DNA from: Lichenicoccus roseus
Lineage (GTDB): Bacteria > Pseudomonadota > Alphaproteobacteria > Acetobacterales > Acetobacteraceae
Direction: 5' to 3'
Assembly: GCF_005844085.1 (NCBI RefSeq)
Contig: NZ_VCDI01000002.1
Location: 186,001-250,000, forward strand
DNA length: 64,000 bases
Numbering within the stretch: the first letter of the stretch is position 1; the number at the start of each line of letters is the position of its first letter. This document shows, piece after piece, positions 54,972-64,000 of the stretch. The translations under genes were made by a program, and so were the position numbers. A model generated the notes under the pieces. It was not told the DNA's origin. It searched no databases and worked only from the letters and a program-made list of their open reading frames with translations.

Positions 54972-56258
54972 ATGGCGGGTGAACCGCCGGCCACGGGGCG
55001 CCGGCCGCTCGCGTTGATGGGCCTGCTCGGCTTCGCGTCGGGCCTGCCGCTGCTGCTGACCTTCTTCACGTTGCAGCAATGGATGAGCGAGAGCGGCGTC
55101 TCGCTCCGCGCCATCGGACTGACCGCCTCGATCGGTCTCCCTTACCTGCTGAAGTTCCTCTGGGCGCCGATTCTCGATCGCGCACCACCGGGAGCACTCG
55201 CCGGCCTCGGACGCCGTCGCGGCTGGCTGCTGCCGGTGCAGGCGGCGCTGACCGGGGCGATCCTGCTCATGGCGGTCTCCGACCCGAACCGCCACCCTCT
55301 GGCGCTTGTGCTGGCCGCCCTGCTGCTCGCGTTCTGCTCGGCGACGCAGGACGTCGCCATCGACGCCTGGCGCATCGAGAGCTTCGCGCCCAGGCTGCAG
55401 GCGGCGGCGCTCGGTTGCTACGTCTGGGGCTACCGGATCGCGATGCAGGTCTCCGGTGCCGGTGCGATCTGGCTGGCCGGCAGGATCGGCTGGCACGGCG
55501 CCTACGTCGCGATGGCCTTTTGCTCGCTGCTCGGGCTGCTGGCGACCTTGCTGATCCGGGAGCCGGCCCGCCTGGTCGGCCCGCACCCCGCCGGCGGCGG
55601 GTGGGACGAGCAGCTCAGGGCCCGCGTGGTGGCGCCGCTACGCGACCTGCTGGCACGGCCCGGCTCGGGCCTGGTCGTCGCCTTCGTGCTGCTGTTCAAC
55701 CTCGGCACCCAGCTCGCCGACACCATGGCGGCCCCCTTCTACCACGCGCTCGGCTTCTCACGGGACGCGGTTGCGCTCGCCAACGGGCTGCCGGCCCTGG
55801 CTGCGGCGCTGTGCGGTGCCGCCGCCAGCGCCTTCTGCGTCGCGCGCTACGGCGGCTCGCGCACGCTGATCATCGCGGCGATGGTGCAGATGGCCTCGAT
55901 GGGCCTGTATCTTGCGCTGTGGCAGGCCGGTCCGGTGACCGCGATGCTGCTCGCCAAGGTTACCGTCGAGGGCTTCGCCGAGGCGCTCGCCACCACCACC
56001 TTCCTGACCTACCTGTCGCGCCTCTGCTCGACCGAATACACCGCCACGCAATATGCGCTGCTGTCCTCGATGGCTCCGATCGCCTGGCGGACGCTGGGCG
56101 GCGGTACGGGGATCGCGGCACAGGCACTCGGCTGGCCGGTCTTCTTCTCGGGCGCCATCCTGTGCGCGCTGCCCGGCATCCTGATCATGCTCACCCTGAT
56201 GCGGCGCTACCCTTCGGGCCTGCCGCCACGGCCGGCGCCGCTCGCATCCCGGCCCTGA
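54972..56258 (+). CDS. AmpG-like MFS permease (muropeptide transporter)
   Basis: A 428-residue MFS protein with twelve predicted helices. The first segment, GFASGLPLLLTFFTLQQWMS, and the following IGLPYLLKFLWAPILDR loop are the marks of AmpG/PAT-family permeases, as is ATQDVAIDAWRIE. AmpG imports GlcNAc-anhydroMurNAc muropeptides for peptidoglycan recycling. AnmK, the next cytoplasmic step for the sugar, is also in this window. Some relatives carry acetyl-CoA or siderophores, so the substrate is inferred. Confidence 0.82.
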   Translation: MAGEPPATGRRPLALMGLLGFASGLPLLLTFFTLQQWMSESGVSLRAIGLTASIGLPYLLKFLWAPILDRAPPGALAGLGRRRGWLLPVQAALTGAILLMAVSDPNRHPLALVLAALLLAFCSATQDVAIDAWRIESFAPRLQAAALGCYVWGYRIAMQVSGAGAIWLAGRIGWHGAYVAMAFCSLLGLLATLLIREPARLVGPHPAGGGWDEQLRARVVAPLRDLLARPGSGLVVAFVLLFNLGTQLADTMAAPFYHALGFSRDAVALANGLPALAAALCGAAASAFCVARYGGSRTLIIAAMVQMASMGLYLALWQAGPVTAMLLAKVTVEGFAEALATTTFLTYLSRLCSTEYTATQYALLSSMAPIAWRTLGGGTGIAAQALGWPVFFSGAILCALPGILIMLTLMRRYPSGLPPRPAPLASRP

Positions 56259-56337
56259 CCCCGGACCGGCCCCGGCTGGACCTCGGCCGCAACCGGCGTA
56301 TCGTCGGGAACGACCGGGCCCAAGCCCGGCCGGATAA

Positions 56338-58984
<2,647 letters not shown>

Positions 58985-58995
58985 GCCTGCGCGGC

Positions 58996-59745
58996 TCAGG
59001 CGGCGCGCAGCGTCGGCTTGCCCTGGGTCTCGCGGAGGTCGCGTTCGGTGATCCTGGTGTCGGAGGCGACCATCAGGAAGCCGAATGCCACCTTGGAGAG
59101 CACGTCGAGGATGGAGATGGCGATCACGCTCATGGGATCGCTGATGACGTTCAGGCCGTCCGGCGCCACCAGCAGCACGACCGGGTAGAGCAGCCAGAGC
59201 ACCGAGAGCATCGTGCTGCCCTGGCGGTAGCTCGCGCGCACGTCGTCGCGCTCGCTGCGGTTGTATTGCAGGTTCGACACCCACAGCACGTAGTAGACGC
59301 CGAGGAAGGCGATGCAGGAGATCAGGAACCAGGTCCACTTGATCCACGGGACCTCGGAGGCTCCGAAGAACAGGGCGGTCAGGATCATCATCAGGTCGGC
59401 CAGCACGATGCCGGCGAAGGCACCCGCGCGCTTGTGCTGGCCATGCATCGCGGTCAGGCAGACGGTGACCAGGAGCAGCGGCGTGGTCAGGGTCCAGTCG
59501 ATGTAGCGCGCGAAGTAGAAGATGCGGGTGGCGCCGGGGCCGGCGGAAGCGACGGCGGGCAGGACGACCGAGCCCTGGCCGATCGCCATCGCGAAGTAGG
59601 AGCAGGCGGCGATCAGCGGCACGATGCCGTGCAGCACGGTCTGCAGTTCCTCCGACGCCGTGCGGCGCTTGCCGGTGGCGAGGATACCGAGGCCGCCTGC
59701 CAGCATGATGATGGCCGTAGCCCAGTTGAGGGTGTGGGAATTCAA
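58996..59745 (-). CDS. Microbial (type 1) rhodopsin with D-T-T helix-3 motif
   Basis: A 249-residue seven-helix protein. Helix 3 reads ARYIDWTLTTPLLLVTV: Arg80, Asp83 (proton acceptor), Thr87, and Thr94 where proton pumps have Asp or Glu. Helix 7 has Asp214 and the retinal Lys218 (ILDVLSKVAFG). Trp184, Tyr187 and Pro188 line the retinal pocket. Leu91 fits green absorption. Helix 2 has Ser49 where proteorhodopsin has its His. Phe140 aligns near the carotenoid-window Gly of xanthorhodopsin. The start is probably TTG 59745, with GGAG upstream. Proton pump or sensor is undecided; no transducer gene is adjacent. Confidence 0.9.
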   Translation of the reverse strand: MNSHTLNWATAIIMLAGGLGILATGKRRTASEELQTVLHGIVPLIAACSYFAMAIGQGSVVLPAVASAGPGATRIFYFARYIDWTLTTPLLLVTVCLTAMHGQHKRAGAFAGIVLADLMMILTALFFGASEVPWIKWTWFLISCIAFLGVYYVLWVSNLQYNRSERDDVRASYRQGSTMLSVLWLLYPVVLLVAPDGLNVISDPMSVIAISILDVLSKVAFGFLMVASDTRITERDLRETQGKPTLRAA

Positions 59746-59857
59746 GGCGGTCCGCTCCGTTGAGACGCGGGCTGCAAGACGGACCGTTACGGAAGGTTGC
59801 TCGTCGGACCGGATGGCGAGACGAAGTGATCGGGGGGCGACGGTGTAGCGGGCCGGT

Positions 59858-61111
59858 TCAGCCGTAGCGGGCGATCGACAGGTCGGCGTGCTCGATGTTC
59901 GGGCGACGGTCGCTGATCAGGTCGGCGATCAGCCGTCCGGAGCCGCAGGCCATGGTCCAGCCCAGCGTGCCGTGGCCGGTGTTCAGCCACAGGTTCTTCC
60001 AGCGCCCGGCGTGGCCGACGATCGGCGTGCCGTCCGGGGTGTTCGGCCGCAGCCCGGTCCAGAAGGTGGCGCGCGACAGTTCGCCGCCGCCGAACAGCGA
60101 GTTGAAGCTCAGCTCAAGCGTTTCGCGCCGCTCCGGGCGCAACCTGGTGTCGTAGCCGGTCAGCTCCGCGGTGCCGCCGACGCGTATGCGGTCGCCGAGC
60201 CGGGTCATCGCGACCTTGTAGGTCTCGTCGTTGACGGTCGAGACCGGCGCGCGATCGGGATCGGTCAGCGGGATGGTGAGCGAGTAGCCCTTCACCGGGT
60301 AGACCGGGATCCGGATGCCGAGCGGCTTCAGCAGGGCCGGGGTGTGGCTGCCGGTGGCGACCAGGTAGGCATCGCCGGTGATCGGCCCGGCGCTGGTCTC
60401 GACCGCGGCGATCCGGTCGCCCTGGGTGCGGAAGCCGGTGATGCCGGTGTCGTAGCGGAACCGCACGCCCTGCCCGGCAGCGAGCGCCGCCAGTCGCTGG
60501 GTGAACAGGTGCGCATCGCCGCTTTCATCGCCCGGCAGCCGCAGGCCGCCCTTCAGCAGGTGCCGGGTGCGGCCCAGGGCAGGCTCGGCGCCCACGATGC
60601 CGTCGACGTCGAGCAGCTCATGGTCGACGCCGCTCTCTGCCAGGATGCGCATGTCGTCGGCGGCGTGGTCAAGCTGCGCCTGGGTGCGGAACAACTGGAT
60701 CAGTCCGCGCTGGCGGTCGTCGTAGGTGATGCCGGTCTCGTGGCGCAGGTCGCCGAGGCAGTCGCGGCTGTATTCGGCGATGCGCAGCATGCGGCTCTTG
60801 TTGCGGTCGTAGGCCTCGGCCGTGCAGTTGCGCCAGAGCTGGATCATCCAGCGTATCATCGCCGGATCGAGCCGCGGCCGGATCACCAGCGGGCTGTGCT
60901 TGCCGAGCATCCAGCCGATCGCCTTGCGCGGCAGGCCAGGGGCGGCCCAGGGCGTCGAATAGCCCGGCGAGACCTGCCCGGCATTGGCGAAGCTGGTCTC
61001 CATCCCGGCTGCCGGCTGGCGATCGATCAGCTCCACCTCATGGCCGAGCTTCGCCAGATACCAGGCCGAGGTCACGCCGATGACGCCGCCGCCAAGCACG
61101 ATGATCTTCAA
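59858..61111 (-). CDS. dadA: D-amino-acid dehydrogenase (DadA-like)
   Basis: A 417-residue flavoprotein. The N-terminal FAD motif is KIIVLGGGVIGVTSAWYLAK, followed by FANAGQVSPGYSTPWAAPG, diagnostic for DadA. The C-terminal motif is LWLNTGHGTLGWTMACGSG. It oxidises D-amino acids (best known for D-alanine) to keto acids and feeds electrons to the respiratory chain. I start at TTG 61111, giving LKIIVLGGG, because GGGA lies eight bases upstream and the next in-frame upstream residues are not conserved. It lies 112 bases upstream of the rhodopsin gene on the same strand. Confidence 0.9.
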   Translation of the reverse strand: MKIIVLGGGVIGVTSAWYLAKLGHEVELIDRQPAAGMETSFANAGQVSPGYSTPWAAPGLPRKAIGWMLGKHSPLVIRPRLDPAMIRWMIQLWRNCTAEAYDRNKSRMLRIAEYSRDCLGDLRHETGITYDDRQRGLIQLFRTQAQLDHAADDMRILAESGVDHELLDVDGIVGAEPALGRTRHLLKGGLRLPGDESGDAHLFTQRLAALAAGQGVRFRYDTGITGFRTQGDRIAAVETSAGPITGDAYLVATGSHTPALLKPLGIRIPVYPVKGYSLTIPLTDPDRAPVSTVNDETYKVAMTRLGDRIRVGGTAELTGYDTRLRPERRETLELSFNSLFGGGELSRATFWTGLRPNTPDGTPIVGHAGRWKNLWLNTGHGTLGWTMACGSGRLIADLISDRRPNIEHADLSIARYG

Positions 61112-61172
61112 ATTCGCATTCCCTGAGCCGGGCCCGGTCGATCCGGCTCGGCTTGTCGGTTGATGGAGCGGC

Positions 61173-62423
61173 CTATGCAACGCCCGGCGCTGCGGAGCGA
61201 TCCCGTGAGCCGCTCTCGGGTGGCGTCAACCGCCACTCGACCTTCCATTCGCCGCGGCGGATGCGCTCGCCATGGCTCCGGGGGAGCGAGATGGCGACCC
61301 GGCGGTCACGCAGGGCGCCGACGTAGTCACAGCTCACGCCCTTGCCCGCCGCATCCACCAGCGACCAATGCACCGCACAGCCATCGGGGTGATCGAGCTT
61401 GATTTCCATGACGGTGCTGCCGTGGTTGGCGCCGACATGGTCGTACTGGTCAGGCACCTGCCGCGTACCCGGCGCCACCAGGCTGCCATAGGCAAAAATC
61501 GGGTCGTGCGTCAGCGAAGCGTCCCGGGCCAGCGGCCAGATGCAGCTCCTCAGGAAGTACTGGTCGGTCCAGCGGCTGACCTGGGTGCCCGTGGACAGCC
61601 AGTGCCGCATGATGTCCTCGATGCCCGCAAGAACACCGCCGCGCACGCCGAACAGTCCGGCGAGCATCAGCTCGCAGTGGCTGAAATAGTCGCGGATGAT
61701 GTGGAACGGCAAACCGCTTTCCATCCACGCGCTCACCCAACCCGCATCCCGCTCGTTCAGCAGGCTGTCGGCATCGCGGCATATCACCGCGCCGGCGTCC
61801 GGGTCGTCGAGGGCCAGGAAGCGCCACATCGTTCCGGGCAGCGAATGCCGTGCGCCCTCCACCATAACCACCTGGGCGCCGGCTTCCCGCAGGCGATCCA
61901 GCACCATCGGCGGCACCGTCGCATCGGCATGGAACCGGCCGACCCATCCCGGTAGCAGACCAGGTATGACGGCAGCATTCAGGATCGCCGTCTCGCAATA
62001 GCGCGGGTCGGACCCGAACAGGCTGAAGCTGATCAGGCCGCCGGCAGCCGGGCCGCGCCGCATCGATGGCAGCGCCCGAAGGATGAAGGGAATGCCCGCA
62101 TCCTTGAGCACCAGGGCGTGCCGGCCGGCCTGGCGCGCCCGTCCCACGTCGTCCAGATAGCCATAGGTCTCGGCCAGCCCATCGAAAGCGTCCGCAGCGT
62201 CAGGCATCCGCCGTGCCGCTTCGAGAAAGTAGTGCTCGGCCGACCGGAATCCCTGCAGGCGCAGATAGGCTACGCCAAGCTTCTGATAGGCCGGGCCGCA
62301 GTCGGGTTCGATGATGATCAGCGCGAGGAGCGCGTGCACCGCCTCGCCCAGTTCCCCTGCCGCCATCAACGTATCGATGCGCGCCTTGTCGATCGCGGAC
62401 GACCGTGGGCCTGGCTCATCCAT
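61173..62423 (-). CDS. TPR-containing putative glycosyltransferase-like protein
   Basis: A 416-residue protein. Residues about 12-105 form two to three TPR repeats (EPDCGPAYQKLGVAYLRLQG, DAADAFDGLAETYGYLDDVG). A domain with ISFSLFGSDPRYCETAILNA follows, then an acidic motif ICRDADSLLNERD near residue 220, as in Asp-x-Asp transferases. DYFSHCELMLAGLFGVRGGV follows. The last 60 residues look like a small beta domain. There is no signal peptide. I do not recognise a named family; sugar transfer to a surface glycan is inferred from the DxD-like motif. Confidence 0.55.
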   Translation of the reverse strand: MDEPGPRSSAIDKARIDTLMAAGELGEAVHALLALIIIEPDCGPAYQKLGVAYLRLQGFRSAEHYFLEAARRMPDAADAFDGLAETYGYLDDVGRARQAGRHALVLKDAGIPFILRALPSMRRGPAAGGLISFSLFGSDPRYCETAILNAAVIPGLLPGWVGRFHADATVPPMVLDRLREAGAQVVMVEGARHSLPGTMWRFLALDDPDAGAVICRDADSLLNERDAGWVSAWMESGLPFHIIRDYFSHCELMLAGLFGVRGGVLAGIEDIMRHWLSTGTQVSRWTDQYFLRSCIWPLARDASLTHDPIFAYGSLVAPGTRQVPDQYDHVGANHGSTVMEIKLDHPDGCAVHWSLVDAAGKGVSCDYVGALRDRRVAISLPRSHGERIRRGEWKVEWRLTPPESGSRDRSAAPGVA

Positions 62424-62457
62424 GCCGCCAGGCTAGCACGTAACGATGTTGGTGGTG

Positions 62458-63609
62458 CTACGCCTGCTGCCCGAACACCCGCCGCTGATGGCGTGACCCG
62501 AGGGCGGTCAGCATCTCGTAGCCGATGGTGCCGGCCGCTGCTGCCGCGTCGTCGAGCGGGCGATGCGGGCCGATCAGGTCGATCAGGCTGCCGGCCGCAA
62601 GCTCGCGGTCGCCGAGCGCGGTGACGTCGAGCCCCAGGCAATCCATCGAGATGCGCCCGACGACCGGCAGCGCGGTCGGATCGTCCGGCAGGGTGGCGAT
62701 CCCGGCACCGCCGCCGGCGCGCAGGAAGCCGTCCGCATAACCGACCGCCAGCGTCGCGATCCGGGTGCGGCGCTGTGCCGTGAAGCGTGCCCCGTAGCCG
62801 ACACTGGTGCCCGGCTCGATCCAGCGTGTCTGCACCACGCGCCCCTGCAGCCGCACCACCGGATGCATCGGGTTGGCGCCCGGCCCGGGATTGACGCCGT
62901 ACAGCGCGGCACCCGGCCGCACCATGTCGAAATGCGCCTCCGGTCCCAGCATGATGCCGGAGGAGGCGGCGAGACTGGCCGGCACATCGCCGAGCGCCCC
63001 ACGCAACAGCGCCCGATGCTCGCAGAAACGCTCGATCTGCTGGCGGTTCATCGGGTGTCCGGGCGTGTCTGCGCACCCGAGATGGCTCATCAGCAGGCTG
63101 GGCCGGATGCCGTCGAGCCGGTGCGGCTCGTCTGCGATCCGCCGCAGATCCGTGCCGGACAGGCCGTAGCGCGACATCCCGGTGTCGGTCTGCATCGCGG
63201 CATCCAGCCGCCGCCCGAGCATCGCCGACAGGGCCTGCCACTCGGCGATCTGCTCCAGGCTGTTCAGCACCGGCAACAGCCGGTGGCGCTCGAAGAATGC
63301 GGCACTGCCCGGGAACGGGCCGTTCAGGACAAGGATCCTGCAGTCGTCGCCGAGATGCGGCCGCAGCGCGATGCCTTCGCCGAGTTGTGCCACGAAGAAG
63401 TCCCGGCAGCCCTCCGCCTGCAGCCGTCGCGCGACGAGGGGCGCGCCCAGGCCGTAGCCGTCCGCCTTCACCACGGCGGCGCAGCGCGCGGGAACGACAC
63501 GGTCGCGCAGCAGTCGGTAGTTCGCGGCCAGCGCATCGAGGTCGATGGTCAGCAGACCGCCCGACTCGAGTGCGAGGGGATCCGGGCCGGTGTCCGAGGC
63601 GTGGCTCAC
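62458..63609 (-). CDS. alr: Alanine racemase
   Basis: A 383-residue fold-III PLP enzyme that interconverts L- and D-alanine for peptidoglycan. PLP Lys48 is in AAVVKADGYGLGA. The Arg in DTGMSRYGL (Arg147) contacts PLP, and the second base Tyr272 is in TSVGYGARFTA. The C-terminal GRISMDCLGLDVT is also typical. I start at GTG 63609, which overlaps the TGA of the upstream reductase gene as GTGA; sequence further upstream in frame is not conserved. The enzyme may be biosynthetic or feed the DadA-like enzyme upstream in this region. Confidence 0.95.
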   Translation of the reverse strand: MSHASDTGPDPLALESGGLLTIDLDALAANYRLLRDRVVPARCAAVVKADGYGLGAPLVARRLQAEGCRDFFVAQLGEGIALRPHLGDDCRILVLNGPFPGSAAFFERHRLLPVLNSLEQIAEWQALSAMLGRRLDAAMQTDTGMSRYGLSGTDLRRIADEPHRLDGIRPSLLMSHLGCADTPGHPMNRQQIERFCEHRALLRGALGDVPASLAASSGIMLGPEAHFDMVRPGAALYGVNPGPGANPMHPVVRLQGRVVQTRWIEPGTSVGYGARFTAQRRTRIATLAVGYADGFLRAGGGAGIATLPDDPTALPVVGRISMDCLGLDVTALGDRELAAGSLIDLIGPHRPLDDAAAAAGTIGYEMLTALGSRHQRRVFGQQA

Positions 63610-64000
63610 GCGGCGGCGGGTGCCACGCCGGACGCTGCGGTCGGCAGGCCCTTGCTGGTCGAGTATTCGAAATGCAGCGCGGTGTGCGGATGCACGATCG
63701 GATGGATCGCATGCGCCGCCATCGCCCCCTCGCTGAAGCCCTGCAGGATCAGCTTCAGCTTGCCCGGGTAGGTCGCGACGTCGCCGATCGCGAACACGCC
63801 GGGCATCGAGGTCTCGCAGGTGCTCGGCGTGACCTGGATGTGATGCAGCGCGGATTGCAGCCCCCACTGCGCCACCGGCCCGAGGTCGGTGGACAGGCCG
63901 AAGAAGGCCAGCAGGTGATCGGCCTCGATGCGCCGCACGTCGCCGTCGAGGGTCGCCACCTCGACGGCGCCCAGGATGCCATCCTCGCCATGCAGGGCGT
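63606..64000 (-). CDS. Ferredoxin/flavodoxin-NADP+ reductase (TrxR-like), C-terminal part
   Basis: The 5' end is cut by the right window edge, leaving about 131 residues. They read LLAFFGLSTDLGPVAQWGL, then GVFAIGDVATYPGKLKLI, then GFSEGAMAAHAI, the FAD-binding C-terminal region of TrxR-type ferredoxin-NADP+ reductases (YumC-like). No CxxC redox pair is seen in the part present. Its function would be electron transfer between NADPH and ferredoxin or flavodoxin. The stop overlaps the alr start. Confidence 0.8.
   Translation of the reverse strand, partial: ALHGEDGILGAVEVATLDGDVRRIEADHLLAFFGLSTDLGPVAQWGLQSALHHIQVTPSTCETSMPGVFAIGDVATYPGKLKLILQGFSEGAMAAHAIHPIVHPHTALHFEYSTSKGLPTAASGVAPAAA

Overview
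The window is a GC-rich bacterial chromosome segment that looks alphaproteobacterial, most likely from Acetobacteraceae/Rhodospirillales. The grounds are a GcrA cell-cycle regulator, an EipB/DUF1849 envelope protein, a bactofilin, a CysNC fusion, a His-type (probably non-discriminating) AspRS, and very GC-biased codons. The family placement is inference. I see no rRNA, tRNA, CRISPR array, phage or insertion sequence. Genes are densely packed and many neighbours overlap as ATGA or GTGA, so translational coupling is common.

Layout. 1-2922: dnaX (cut by the left edge), ybaB, recR, a pteridine-reductase-like SDR and folB. 3042-7012: an EamA exporter, a CDF metal exporter and an N-acyl-D-amino-acid deacylase. 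7187-9984: sulfate activation (cysD, cysNC). 10118-14993: two polytopic GT-C-like membrane proteins and a GT2 glycosyltransferase. 15183-18545: a giant Tricorn-like protease. 18567-18833: a broken acetyltransferase. 18808-29220: a peptide/D-amino-acid block with two serine hydrolases around a POT peptide transporter, a divergent XRE-cupin regulator, a TonB receptor, a D-amino-acid oxidoreductase and TenA. 28540-36137: one long minus-strand run, consisting of a fructose/ribose-type ABC importer, a class I aldolase-like protein, a PfkB kinase, DUF3455, AnmK, a Tai-like protein and TenA. 36263-39765: a membrane protein and two polyol/sugar dehydrogenases. 40006-42763: rpsD, a large inverted repeat, prfC and a zinc-ribbon protein. 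42769-44148: a TetR/GST divergon. 44182-49245: a glycosyltransferase, eipB-aspS and rnd. 49504-52195: gcrA, bactofilin and adenosine kinase. 52391-58098: typA, a His-tailed secreted protein, an AmpG-like permease, an HPF-cold-shock fusion and an esterase. 58088-61111: a blh-rhodopsin operon downstream of a DadA-like gene. 61173-64000: a TPR-glycosyltransferase, alr and a partial ferredoxin-NADP reductase.

Two themes recur. The first is D-amino acids and cell-wall turnover: N-acyl-D-amino-acid deacylase, D-amino-acid dehydrogenases at two loci, alanine racemase, AnmK, an AmpG-like permease and penicillin-binding-type hydrolases. The second is light use: a microbial rhodopsin with an unusual D-T-T motif in helix 3, coupled to the beta-carotene-cleaving enzyme that would make its retinal. 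The less-described items are the sugar/polyol catabolic operon with its unassigned aldolase, the rhodopsin, the roughly 160-base inverted repeat after rpsD, and a perfect DnaA box plus GANTC site upstream of gcrA. I did not find an obvious new defence or mobile system.
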